Source of the DNA: Onthophagus taurus
Taxonomy: Eukaryota; Arthropoda; Insecta; Coleoptera; Scarabaeidae
Direction of reading: 5' to 3'
NCBI RefSeq assembly: GCF_036711975.1
Contig: NC_091971.1
Location: forward strand, 15,507,501 to 15,571,500
DNA: 64,000 nt
Shown here: positions 1-10,495 of the stretch, piece by piece
Numbering within the stretch: position 1 is the stretch's first letter
How the letters are laid out: each line of letters starts with the position of its first letter
Position numbers and translations under genes: made by a program
Notes under the pieces: model-generated
What the model saw: only the letters and a program-made list of their open reading frames with translations
Databases searched by the model: none
What the model was told of the DNA's origin: nothing

Positions 1-299
1 TGTATTTTTAAAAAAATACTATTTACAGTATTACAAATCGATTATTTTTTAAATAAATACCTTGTATACCACAGTTTGACTTATACCAAATGTTGCTTAA
101 GAGGTATTCAAATTTTTATTGTGGTGTACGAGGTATTATTGTTTTCTTGTTGAGGTGCATTTGGGATACGTGATGAAAGAAATCCCTTTTATCTAAGTAA
201 ATGCGTATTTGTGGATTACTAGGTGTTACTAGTACTATGTATAATTCTGTAGATTTCATAAAAATATAATAACACAATTTTGGATTTTTTGTGGGTTAC
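1..299. other. AT-rich flank, no gene seen
   Basis: No reading frame or repeat could be supported here. The earlier exons of the cuticle gene that ends at 862 are either in this stretch, too short to call, or upstream of the window. Confidence 0.5.
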
Positions 300-530
300 A
301 AGGCATTAGAATTTCACAGACAATAAATCATCAATTTGCATCTTCTCGACTCTTTCGATATGGATCTTTTCTACCAATATTGTCATGTGGTACTTGGTAG
401 CTGTTTTTTCAAATTGAAAGAGCATTCTCTGCAAGTTATCCTCATGCTCCGAGATTAAAACCGAATCATCTGCCTAGCAGATTATCTTTAGTTCTTTCTT
501 CCCCAATTCAACCTTCTTTACTTCACTTAT
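300..530 (-). mobile_element. LINE reverse transcriptase fragment
   Basis: On the minus strand one frame reads KIIC*ADDSVLISEHEDNLQ, which matches the catalytic F/YADD block of LINE reverse transcriptases with the tyrosine codon changed to TAG. Downstream residues keep the LINE-like spacing, but there is no intact element. It is a dead fragment, probably of the RTE/CR1-like family that recurs through the window. Confidence 0.7.
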
Positions 531-639
531 TAGTTTATAACAAAAAATAATTAATTCAAATTTATAACAAGAACTTATTGAATTATTATGACTTATTGTT
601 TTAGCCTTAACATAACTAACAAATATTGTTTTTTTTTAG

Positions 640-862
640 ATTTAAAACAAGTAATAATATTGAAAGAGAAGAAATTGGTTATAAAAGTCCAGATCCAAAT
701 GATGGATTTGTTGTAACTGGGAGATACTCTTATATTAGACCTGATGGTATAAAAGAAATTGTTAAATATGTTGCTGATAAAAATGGATTTCGGGTATTAC
801 CAAAGCCAATGCAAATAGGATCAAGAATAGCTCCTGGTGCTTTAGCTTCATTAGCTGGTTAA
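640..862 (+). CDS. Cuticle protein, chitin-binding (Rebers-Riddiford) 3' terminal exon
   Basis: This is the last coding exon of a structural cuticle protein that binds chitin in the extracellular procuticle. A polypyrimidine tract and AG at 638-639 mark the acceptor, and the first base completes a codon begun in the previous exon. The frame reads FKTSNNIEREEIGYK, then GRYSYIRPDGI and VKYVADKNGF, which is the extended R&R consensus (RR-1-like spacing: aromatic residues in the strand motifs, then Y-V-A-D-x-x-G-F). The tail is short and Ala/Gly-rich, ending at TAA 860-862. The signal peptide and 5' exons are not visible, so the gene is partial. It converges on the minus-strand gene ending at 1010. 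Confidence 0.85.
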
Positions 863-1009
863 TTAAAAAAAATAAATAATTTTATTTTAGTTTTATTATC
901 AACACTTAGTTATTAAAACAATCAATTATAAAAATAACCTTTTCTTATAAAATACATAGTTTGTTTTAGTCAAAATAACCTGAGAATTTTCAATTAAAAG
1001 TTTACAATA
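863..1009. terminator. Convergent 3' ends with overlapping poly(A) signals
   Basis: AATAAA at 871-876 serves the plus-strand cuticle gene. On the minus strand AATAAA occurs at about 881-886 and 892-897, downstream of the gene ending at 1010. The two 3' UTRs probably overlap. Confidence 0.5.
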
Positions 1010-2254
1010 TCACAATTTAATATCTTTTCTGATTGTCTTCAAATATTTTGATACAGATTTTTGAGGAACGTCATTTGCTATACTGTATAAAACACAAGAA
1101 TCTGTAACGAGTTGTTTTAAACTTTCCAAGTTTATCAGTTTCTTTTCTTCTTTAACAATACTATTATAATCTTTTATTTGTTGGACATAACCGATAACTT
1201 CTTGTAAAGTTTCGTGAGTTAACGTCGCAAATTCTTTTGAAACTCCCTCATTGACCTCTTCTTGAATTTTATTTTTACATATTCGGCGTTTACCTTTTTT
1301 GAAGGTTCGTTTTTTAACAACTTCTTTCACTTTTCTCACCGGAGCTTTTTTCTTCTCTTTCCCAAATATTTCTAATTTTTTCGATGTTGGGTTGTAAACG
1401 GGTTTTTCATGCATTCCTTCAACTGGCCATTCTTTAAAATTTTCGTTAGTTAAAAGCGGTGGTGGATTAAGAATTGCACCTAGCTTCTTTTTTGTGTCAC
1501 AACATTCCCGTTTTCTTTTACCGGTTCCGTAAAAATCCGGACTATATTTAAAACTACTATAATACTCTTTAAGAATTTGTACGGTTCTTTTTGGGTTTCT
1601 TCTTGGTTCTTGGACTACTTTATCTTTTTCTTCGTTTCTACTTCTTAAATCTAAAGGAACAACATCTTCGTCGATTGTTGTATTATGAATTGTGTATTCT
1701 TTAACGAAAACTACATCATTGTCATCTTCTCCTGTTTCAGTTTCAGTAATGTCGGAAGAAATGATTTGTTTATCTTTTTCTTCATCTTTATTTTTTAGTT
1801 GCACCTCTGGAAAAGGTATTTTCAGTTGGGATATATCGATAAATTCGGGTAAATCTTGATTTTCTTTTTGGTGAGGCTGTTTTTTAACATCATCGATAAT
1901 GTTGGAATTATTTGTGGTGAGATCGATTACTTCATTGTTTATGCACGTATCGTTGTTGATAAAACTACCACCGTTATCGGTGTTAAGATATATCGTAACA
2001 TTTGCATTTGCTTGCGTGAAAAAATTCATTTTTGCGTAATCGTTTATTAAAATCGGTTCCATGTTTGATTGTGGTGGGATTAACGAAGAGATTTGCTCGT
2101 CGAGATCGGGATTGGAAAAATTTGAGAATGGATCGTTTGTGGGATATGTTGGACCTAAATTTGTTTTGCTAACGTAGAAATTACCGTCGCCGTCTATTAA
2201 TTCGTACGTTTCGTTTTCTACCAGTACTAAACTTCTTACAGAATCAGCAGCCAT
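1010..2254 (-). CDS. Uncharacterised 414-residue, probably nuclear protein
   Basis: I do not recognise the family. The frame is open for 414 codons from an ATG at 2252-2254, with no sign of an intron. The N-terminal third is acidic and Asn/Ser/Thr-rich and looks disordered. Residues 200-204 read PLDLR, which fits the P-x-D-L-R/S type of CtBP-binding motif. Residues about 215-260 and 300-335 are strongly basic (KRKREC and KKRTFKKGKRR), plausible nuclear localisation signals. The last ~70 residues form a predicted helical region (THETLQEVIGYVQQIKDY) and may be the conserved domain. A role as a transcription-associated protein is inferred from composition only. Codon use is AT-rich like its neighbours. 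Poly(A) signals overlap those of the convergent cuticle gene. Confidence 0.75.
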   Translation of the reverse strand: MAADSVRSLVLVENETYELIDGDGNFYVSKTNLGPTYPTNDPFSNFSNPDLDEQISSLIPPQSNMEPILINDYAKMNFFTQANANVTIYLNTDNGGSFINNDTCINNEVIDLTTNNSNIIDDVKKQPHQKENQDLPEFIDISQLKIPFPEVQLKNKDEEKDKQIISSDITETETGEDDNDVVFVKEYTIHNTTIDEDVVPLDLRSRNEEKDKVVQEPRRNPKRTVQILKEYYSSFKYSPDFYGTGKRKRECCDTKKKLGAILNPPPLLTNENFKEWPVEGMHEKPVYNPTSKKLEIFGKEKKKAPVRKVKEVVKKRTFKKGKRRICKNKIQEEVNEGVSKEFATLTHETLQEVIGYVQQIKDYNSIVKEEKKLINLESLKQLVTDSCVLYSIANDVPQKSVSKYLKTIRKDIKL

Positions 2255-2379
2255 TGATGAAGATTCCTTAAAATGAAAAACAATAATTTAAATATTTTTA
2301 CTAGTATTAACTACAAGAATTTTTTTATTTGAATTAATAAAAATATTGAGCAAATTTTAAGTACATTAAAATATATGTG

Positions 2380-2830
2380 GTCGAAAATCGTATCTATGGC
2401 TTCGTTATGTGGATGACTTTGCGATTTGGCAACATGGAAAAGAGCATTTTCACGAATTTCTTGACTACCTGAACTCGCAATATCAAATTTACCATGAAAG
2501 CTGCAAAACAGTTACCTTTTCTGGATGTTTTGCTCACTAAGTAGACAGATGACGGTATGGAACTGGGAAAGTATCAGAAGAAGGCACACACGAACAGGTA
2601 CCTACAGACTTCGTCGCATCACTATTCACAACAGAAAAGGTCAATGACCCAATCCTTGCTCCAGCGAGCGGAGAGGATATGCGACGAAAAGAATTTAAAA
2701 AAGGATGTTTAGAAGATACCCCAGAAGAATGGCTACACTCTGAGGGATATCCTGCGAGCCTCCAAGTAAAGCAGTAAAGTACTGCACCAGTCGGTTCTAT
2801 CTGCCTCCCTTATAACAAACACATTGGTAT
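2380..2830 (+). mobile_element. Penelope-like element reverse transcriptase fragment
   Basis: Broken frames give WLRYVDDFAIWQHGKEHFHE, then QLPFLDVLLT and later HTNRYLQTSSHHY and RAERICDEKN. The RYVDD catalytic box, the L-P-F-L-D-V block and the H-T-x-R-Y-L block are characteristic of Penelope-like retroelement RTs. Several frameshifts and stops (for example the TAG in LLTK*TDD) show the copy is dead. No GIY-YIG domain was found before it degenerates near 2830. Confidence 0.8.
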
Positions 2831-2899
2831 GGAAAAATAAAGAAAAATATTGGGAAAAGTTTTCAGAAGAAGATTTTCAAAATGATACATGAACAGTGA

Positions 2900-3600
2900 A
2901 AAAATTAGATAAGATGGAAAACTTAATACCTACAATTCTGGAAACACCACACAAAATAGTAACAAATAAAACAACAGAAGTATACAATAAACAAGCAGCA
3001 ACATTTAGAACATTAAAAAATGGAAAACCAGCTGGTAATAATGGAATAATACAGAATGAATTACTAAAGTACTAAGGGATGCAACTAATTGAGGAATTAA
3101 CAACGTTCATAAATAAAATAATACGAAGATCACAGAGAATAAATCGAGAGTTAACTAATCCTATAGAGGTAATAATCAGCATAAGGCAAATGAGATAGTA
3201 GACTTGACTTAATGTGTCAAGTCCCCTACTGTTTAACATTATAATCGACGAAATAATTAGATAAGTAAAAACAAGAAGATACTACAAAATGGGTAATAAA
3301 GAGATTTAATGTTACCCCGAAGATAATACTTTGCTACTACTGGAGAGTGGAGAATAAGGAGGATTTCCAGAGATTTTTGCATCGGGTTTACTACGATCGC
3401 GAAGATGTTGATCATGAAGATGTCGGCTGAAAAATCCAAATCAGTAGTATTCCTAAGGAACTAATAAGGTGTAAGTTAAATTGCCATGACGACAAAACGA
3501 CAATATAGAAGACGAACTAAAAGAACAATCAATAAAGGCAACAGAATAGCAGAGTGTTTAAATGATACTATTTGAAGAAATAAGTACATAAGAATAGAGA
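2900..3600 (+). mobile_element. LINE reverse transcriptase remnant
   Basis: Frames include TFRTLKNGKPAGNNGIIQNE (the RT fingers block L-K-N-G-K-A-A-G-x-D-G-I), then SSPLLFNIIIDEII and a degenerate catalytic block near 3310. This is a heavily mutated non-LTR RT lying directly after the Penelope-like fragment. Confidence 0.7.
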
Positions 3601-4200
3601 CAAAATCTCTTACACCGCACTATGGAAAATTTGAGTCGTTTGCTGATCATAAATGGGTTTTCCGAAAGTCGTGATTTATTTTTTCTTTAATTGAATCCTA
3701 TAGTAAAAATGTCAAATTTTAATAATTAACATAAGTTTTATTGTTATATGACGTATTTAAGTAAAAAAAAAATATCAAAGTTTTTATATCTCTGATTTCA
3801 CGTAGTTCGGTTACTTTTGTCGTGATTTTTAAAGACTGCTAATGTAAGGTTTTAGTGTAAAACCTATATAACGTCATATCTTCTCAAAAAGCTTGTTTAA
3901 TGGAGAACCTAATTCAGGTATCAATAAGTAATTTCATGGTTGTATTTTAATAATAAACGTGGGATTATCCGATGACTTCAATTTCGAGATTTCTTTAACT
4001 TTGGCTGGAGTTTTAGCAGTTAGCGATGTTTAGCGGTGGTCTAAAATACATATAATTTTAAAGACTATTTATTTCTTTAAAACATATAAAAAAATTATCT
4101 GCCAACATTTGCCTATTTAGAAGTTATGAGCAGAAAACTAAGAGAGTCCACGTCACGTATGAACATGTTATTTTTGTTTACTGACGACATACATAGGTTA
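3601..4200. other. AT-rich spacer, nothing supported
   Basis: No coding frame or clear repeat was seen. It precedes the RAG1-core-like fossil and may hold its 5' flank. Confidence 0.4.
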
Positions 4201-4204
4201 AATG

Positions 4205-5241
4205 CAATATTGCTTTTCTTAGGTTAGGTAGCTTAAACTTGGCATACAGAACTATTAGATTAATTGACGAAGAAACTGGTAAGGTAGTGTGGCAAAATCC
4301 GGTTCCGTCTTCTGTGCGGTTTTGTCGATCAATTTTAATCGAGTTTTCTAAAGAGACTCCCGAGAAAAGAAAAGCCGTTGTGGATAATATACAAAGCCAA
4401 ATTGATAGTTTGAGTCCATCGGTAATTACAAAGCAAGGAAAAGCAATACAAATCAAACATGATATGTTTCTCACCATGATAGATGGAAAAGTTGCCCAAA
4501 TAATAACAAGTACACCTTCATGTTCCACATGTACTATTTGCGGTGCTAATCCACGACAAATGAATAATTTAGAAAAGGTGGCAGCAAGACCAGAAAATGA
4601 TAACGCATTTCGTATGGTTTATCAACACTACATGCCTGGATACGTTGCATGGAGTTGATTTTACACATATCATATTATCTACCCTTCCGAAAGTGGTCTG
4701 CTACTACCGAAGAAAATAAAAAATTAAAAAAAGATAAGAAAGCTTTGGTCAAAGCAAATAAGTGGCAAACGATGGTAATACTGCTAGAAGATTCTTTTGT
4801 AATGCTTCTTCTTCAGCAGAAATTACCGGTGTCGACAAAATATTGATTAAGCGATTTTATATAATTCTTCAGGCGGTGTTATGGTAGATCTAGAAAAATT
4901 TGGAGAATATGCGATAGAACCGAATAGAAAAAAATTATGACTGGTATTACATGCCATCTTCCGTACATAAAATATTAATTCATGATGAACGTATTATACG
5001 ACATTTTGCAATTTTACCTATTGGACAGCTACCAGAAGATGCACAGGAATCTCGAAATAAAGATTAGAAAAAATGTAGACTACATCATGCACGAAAATAT
5101 TCTAGATATGCTACAAACGAAGATGTATTTCATACACTCCTTTATACATCAGATCCATACATAACGAATATTAGAAAGCCGTGCATTAAAAATGTAGAGA
5201 AACTTAACGAAGAAACCCTAGCTCTTTTAACACAGCATCCC
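4205..5241 (+). pseudogene. RAG1-core/Transib-like transposase fossil
   Basis: One frame from about 4212 to 4658 reads without stops, then at about 4638 the coding register shifts to LHISYYLPFRKWSATTEENK, and further pieces follow: VDLEKFGEY (~4882), WYYMPSSVHKILIHD (~4945), LPEDAQESRNKD, HARKYSR, then DVFHTLLYTSDPYI. The zinc-knuckle-like CTICGANPRQMNN resembles the CTLCDATRLEA zinc block of RAG1, and the order of the helical S-V-H-K-I-L block, the acidic S-R-N-K block and the final T-S-D-P block parallels the RAG1 C-terminal core around its third catalytic acidic residue. The same protein family, annotated as uncharacterised, is multicopy in some insects and cnidarians as far as I recall. 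At least three frameshifts or stops make this copy non-functional. A MITE interrupts its C-terminus at 5242. Assignment to the RAG1/Transib group is inference by eye. Confidence 0.55.
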
Positions 5242-5562
5242 AAGGACAGTAGAATCTAACAGGACTGCTACATCCATTGTATTCTTGTAGTCGACTACGG
5301 GTTGGTTCCCCGCACTCTACGTCACACTACTTGCCACGCCTGGTAACTGTCTGTGTTTTTAGAGGTTACATGATAGACATTAATAAGTCTAAAACATAAA
5401 ACTTCAAAACTAATATGAATACGTTTAGGATATAACCTCTAAAAACACATAGCAATCGCATAGACCACAACAACAGCTGGGCGTGGAAAATAGTGTGACG
5501 TAGTTTGCGGGTAGGGTGTCACAACAATGGATGTAGCAGTCCTGTTAGATTCTACTGTCCTT
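5242..5562. mobile_element. 321-bp foldback MITE
   Basis: The left end AAGGACAGTAGAATCTAACA and the reverse complement of the right end are identical for about 39 bases. The two arms (about 5242-5375 and 5430-5562) remain alignable nearly to the centre, where TTTTTAGAGGTTA recurs in inverted form. There is no coding capacity. It sits inside the C-terminal part of the RAG1-like fossil. Flanks CAGCATCCC and GAGCATCAC hint at an imperfect target duplication. Confidence 0.8.
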
Positions 5563-5632
5563 GAGCATCACCTGGTTTCTGAAACTTGAACAAGTTGAAC
5601 AGTGTCAGGCAATGATGGAATAGTGAACGAGT

Positions 5633-6414
5633 TAATAGTATATTATTCAACAAGCGTATAATGGCGGCTGTTACCCACGAAGAAGAAGTTGCAACACGAG
5701 CGAGCGAAGCGAGCGAGTGTTGTAATCTGAGTGGGTAACATCCATTATACGCAAGTTGAATACTATACTTTATCTACAACTATTTAATTTTGAAAAAAAA
5801 ATCAAAAAAACGAAAAAAAAATAAACTTGATAGACATTTCAGACATAACCTCAATATAAGAAAGCTGTCATTTCTGTTAATATTTTATTTTTTGATTAGT
5901 AGGCAGTGTCAGAAGTGTGGAATAATGGCCTCATTATTCAACACTTTGTCTGTCATGGGTAATGAGTGTCATTACCCGTCAAAAATCAATTGTATAACGA
6001 ATAGATAATTCAATAGTTGTAGATAATAGTATATTATTCAACAAGCGTATAATGGCGGCTGTTACCCACGAAGAAGAAGTTGCAACACGAGCGAGCGAAG
6101 CGAGCGAGTGTTGTAATCTGAGTGGGTAACATCCATTATACGCAAGTTGAATACTATACTTTATCTACAACTATTTAATTTTGAAAAAAAAATCAAAAAA
6201 ACGAAAAAAAAATAAACTTGATAGACATTTCAGACATAACCTCAATATAAGAAAGCTGTCATTTCTGTTAATATTTTATTTTTTGATTAGTAGGCAGTGT
6301 CAGAAGTGTGGAATAATGGCCTCATTATTCAACACTTTGTCTGTCATGGGTAATGAGTGTCATTACCCGTCAAAAATCAATTGTATAACGAATAGATAAT
6401 TCAATAGTTGTAGA
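5633..6414. repeat. Perfect tandem duplication of a 391-bp foldback unit
   Basis: The units 5633-6023 and 6024-6414 look identical base for base. Each unit begins TAATAGTATATTATTCAACA and contains an inverted pair (CGTATAATGG...GTTACCCAC and its complement GTGGGTAAC...CCATTATACG) around a palindromic core GCGAGCGAAGCGAGCGAG. Each ends with TAGTTGTAGATA, whose complement TATCTACAACTA lies internally. Short open frames inside each unit are identical only because the DNA is, and have no protein similarity. Confidence 0.9.
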
Positions 6415-7555
6415 TAAACATTATTATACATTATATTATAATATTTATATCTCAGATAGAGATTGTAATCTGTTAGGGTTTTTTCAAAAACAATATTACT
6501 CTGTAATATCGGTAATACTCATAAAAAGAAATAAAATATACATATAATTGTGTATACTACAATAATTGTTATATACCTATAATTAAAATTGTTTAACATA
6601 TTTTAACCCTGTTTTTAAGAGGTTGCATTAAATGAAAGACATAAAAAGATACAGTCCATTCAATAATCAACCAATAATGCAGTTTTTGAATTTTTTTTTC
6701 ATAAACTCCATTATAATAACAAAACTAGAGTGCTCTACACTCGACTTTCTAACATTTTTATACGACGGAAAAATAAATTTTTGGAAAAATACCTTTAAAC
6801 GGGCACTAAATTCAAAATAACTGTTGAATTTTCTCTATTTTAACTTCTATATGCAAAATCGCATGTGACGGTGATTTGTTAAGTAAAATACTACTTCCGG
6901 TTTCATGATTTCAATGAAATTTTTTATCTACACGTTTTTCAAAGATATAAAGGCTTATAAAAAATTTTAACAATTTATTTTACTAAATACCAGTTTATAT
7001 GAAACAAATGGGTACAGGTAAAGTACTACTTCCGGTTATGTGAGGTGGTAGAAATTTTGTATCTGACAGTTTAACAAATTTTATTTGTTAATCTCTATTT
7101 GCAAGTTTATATGAAACAGTTTCAAAATCTGTTAAAGTAAACTGCTACTTCCGGTCGACCGATTTGTCCCAAAAGTTAGTAGAGATCAACAGTCTTAATT
7201 TAATAACCGCATACCGAATTTCATCGAAGTAGATAATTGCGTCTTTGAGTTATCGTGTTTACGAACGCACGTATATAGGTAATACATACTATATACTAAC
7301 ACATACATATGTACAGATGTAATGCTAAAATGGTCAAAATAGATTCTAGGACTATCAAATGTAAAGATTCATCACAACCTCGAAAGGGTGGTTTGTCTTC
7401 ATATAGTTCGTATATACGAGGAAATAAAAATAATAACAAAAAGAAAATTGGTACTCTTACTTCCTGTAATGTAGAATATTCGTACCAAGTTTGAAACGTT
7501 TATCTTTAAAAACAAGAAAGTTATTGATTTTTGATCAGCAAACGGACTAAATTTT
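6415..7555. repeat. AT-rich spacer with diverged ACTTCCGGT repeats
   Basis: Three loosely spaced copies of a motif like TACTACTTCCGGT occur near 6888, 7023 and 7143, about 120-135 bp apart, each followed by AT-rich sequence. They look like an old diverged tandem repeat related to the array at 14.2-15.0 kb. No gene is supported. Confidence 0.5.
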
Positions 7556-7559
7556 CCAT

Positions 7560-7960
7560 AGTGCACCGCCGAGAACAGCCCAGAAATACGCAAAACTCAG
7601 AGATGTTTGGAAACGAGTGAAATGAAAACATAAAGAAAAATAGCTGTGAGAATGCTTTGGGATAGAGAAATAAGTAAAAACATTAATGTGTGGATAAGAA
7701 ATTGAAAATGTGAGTGGAACGAACATTATAAAGAGAATGTTTGGACAACAAATAGGGAAGATTGTCCGAGATAAATCACCGGTTGGATGAAGAAATATTG
7801 GACGCCCAATGAAAAAGTAGAATGAGGACTTGTAGAGGAATTTCATTATAGAAAATCGGGAAAAACTGCCGCATATATATATACGAAGGAGAAGAAGAAA
7901 CTTACTCTTACGTAATATACGTAACGTTGAAATAAGTATCTTCAATATAGCACTGCATTA
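7560..7960 (+). mobile_element. LINE 3'-terminal coding remnant
   Basis: A frame near 7726 reads IIKRMFGQQIGKIVRDKSPV, followed by RNIGRPMKK*NEDL. This matches the R-M-G-x-x-R-I-V-x-x-A-R-D-K-S-P and G-R-P-x-K-R-W tail found at the end of many insect LINE ORF2 proteins, with stops. The stretch from here to 8340 holds nothing else I can support. Confidence 0.6.
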
Positions 7961-9153
7961 GCAACATTGTGAATCTCAAGTCTGGAGTCGCCGATTAAAA
8001 TTTCTTACTACACACAGAGTTTTTGGCAGAAGGATATAGAGAACGATATCAAACAGCAAACAGTAATAATTCTTTCTAAGGCATATATCATGAAATTTTC
8101 TGAAAATATTGGACATTAAAATTTACAACATCAAAAAAGTTATAGATATTCGTTCAATCAAAAAATCTCGATGATTTGGTTACAATATAGCATGACACCT
8201 ATCAATTTGTTATAAATTAAGATCCAATACATTTTTTTCAAGAAAATTAGGTGAGACTGCCTAATTTTAAACTGCCTATGAAACCTTAAAATATAAGATG
8301 TAGCTAGGTGATGTAATCCATTTATCGAAAGGCATCTTAAAGCAACAAAGTGATGTTGAGTTTCATGGATTTGATGACGATTTTGGAGAGGAAGATCTTC
8401 TACCACACATTTGAGAAGAACTTCAGCATCAAAAGCATCAAAAGAAGGACAATTGGCGTGAAGATACTACTCCATTGTGTTCTTACAACGTCTCAAGCGA
8501 CCCCAGGAAACATTCCAAAGAAGCCGACCAAGCAGAAGATCCATTGGATTATTTTAAATTATTTGTTGATAATGAAAAATATTTTAAACCAAACAAACAT
8601 ATACGCCCAATAAAAGAACACTAATGTCCATGTAACCATTGATGAATTGTATGTAGTGTTAGGCGGTATGTTACTATCTGGATATGCCAAATAGTGACAT
8701 ACTGTCGAACAAACGAATGCAGTGGAAGAGCCAAGGTGATGTGCCAAAAATGTTACAAGACAATATACACTATACATACACTTCAACGATAACACTTACA
8801 ATAATTTTGAAGATGAATTGTATAAACTAAGACCATTTATTGAAAAACTTAATGATAGATGAAAGTATGATATCTTATTACGGGAAATATTACGCGAAGC
8901 AATATATGAAAGGTAAACTTGTGAGATTTGGATTTAAAAATTGATCTCTGTGTACAAGTGAAGGATACAGTAAGTAAGTAAGCTTTGATGTATAATATAC
9001 AGAAAAAGATACTAAAAAAAATGAAAATAAGTTTGGGCTTGGAGGAAATGTCGTTTTAGACCTAATAAATAAAGCTGGAATTAGAGAAAATGAAGGGTAT
9101 AAGATCTATTTTGATAATTATTTTACCAGTGTTGGTATACTTAAAAAAAAATG

Positions 9154-10125
9154 TTATCAAAACTTCAAATATTGTTTTCTCAAAAACTAAAAGTTATTTT
9201 TCAAATCGTGTTGGTTCATTGGAAAGAGGACACTCTTATTAACACTTTGGACAATTTTCATACTCATATTCCAAGAAATGGATTTTATACGAATTTTTAA
9301 AACTTAATCGGCGAAAATTGCAAAATTCAAAAAAATTGTCGATCATTTCAAAAAATTTTTTTCTCAAGAACTGAAAGTGATTTTTCAAAACGGCTTTTTG
9401 TATTAAGCAGAAGATACTTTAATTAATAATTGGTGATATTTCTACAAGGATCCTTCAAGAAATTAAGTTTATAGCGAATTTTGAAAATTATCGATGAAAA
9501 TTGCAGCATCGAAAATTTTATCAAAACTTCAAACATTGTTTTCTCAAAAACTAAAAGTTATTTTTCAAATCGTGTTGGTTCATTGGAAAGAGGACACTCT
9601 TATTAACACTTTGGACAATTTTCATACTCATATTCCAAGAAATGGATTTTATACGAATTTTTAAAACTTAATCGGCGAAAATTGCAAAATTCGAAAAACT
9701 GTGGATCATTTCAAAAATATATTTCTCAAGAACTGAAAGTGATTTTTCAAAACGGCTTTTTGCATTAAAAAGAGGATACTTTAATTAATAATTGGCGATA
9801 TTTCCACAAGGATCTTTCAAGAAATTAATTTTATAGCGAATTTTGAAAGTTATCGATGAAAATTGCAACATCGAAAATTTTATCAAAACTTCAAATATTG
9901 TTTTCTCAAAAACTAAAAGTTATTTTTCAAAATGGGTTGGTTCATTGGAAAGAGGACACTTTTATTAACACTTTGGGAAACTTTCATACTCATATTCCAA
10001 GAGCTGGATTTTATACGAATTTTTAAAACTTAATCGTAAAACTTCAAAAATTTATTTCTCAAGAACTGAATGTGATTTTTCAAAACGGCTTTTTGCATTA
10101 AAAAGAGGATACTTTAATCAATAAT
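9154..10125. repeat. Tandem array, ~363-bp unit made of two ~180-bp halves
   Basis: Copies start at about 9156, 9520 and 9882 (spacing 364 and 362), and the third is truncated. Each unit has two related halves: one with CTCAAAAACTAAAAGTTATT and AAGAGGACACT, the other with CTCAAGAACTGAAAGTGATT and AGAGGATACTTTAATTAATA. This is a dimeric higher-order satellite. It lies within the piggyBac fossil, just after the second catalytic block. Confidence 0.9.
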
Positions 10126-10384
10126 TGAAAGTGATAACAACAAGAGTTTTGTTAGTAATGAATGTGATGATAAATTACAAGCGAAGAGAAGAAAACTAGA
10201 CGAAACTGCAACAAGAGATTTTATATATCGTATTGGGATTGTTACAATGAGGTTGCCAATGACAAACCTAATATAAATAAAGTTGTATTCAATGAAAAAA
10301 GGCCTATTGGGGTTGAACTTGATTATTATCTGCAGTGTCCAACACCTAAAAGAGATACTAATTCCTGTGAATGGTAGAGTACTA

Positions 10385-10495
10385 AGTAATAGCCGTTTGA
10401 TATCCAGCCAAAGCCGGATATTTGGTAACTATCCGGTATCCGTCCGGATTTTTGGCGGGATAGGCCGGATATCCGTTCCACCACTAAAATAAACC
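10385..10495. repeat. Short CCGGATA/GATATCC degenerate repeat insert
   Basis: Repeated variants of GCCGGATAT, TATCCGGTA and GTCCGGATTT fill about 100 bases inside the piggyBac fossil. It looks like a small simple-sequence insertion. The frame on either side does not continue through it. Confidence 0.55.

Noticed and set aside
4178..4528. 116-codon minus-strand open frame
   Set aside because: It is antisense to the RAG1-core-like fossil, which has convincing motifs on the plus strand.
5790..6399. Two identical 72-codon open frames
   Set aside because: They are identical because the DNA is tandemly duplicated. Composition (poly-Lys from A-runs) and lack of similarity argue against a gene.
7547..7945. 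132-codon minus-strand open frame
   Set aside because: It is antisense to a LINE C-terminal remnant on the plus strand and has no recognisable product.
9154..10125. CRISPR-like array
   Set aside because: Units are ~363 bp with no short repeats and unique spacers, and the genome is eukaryotic. It is satellite-like.
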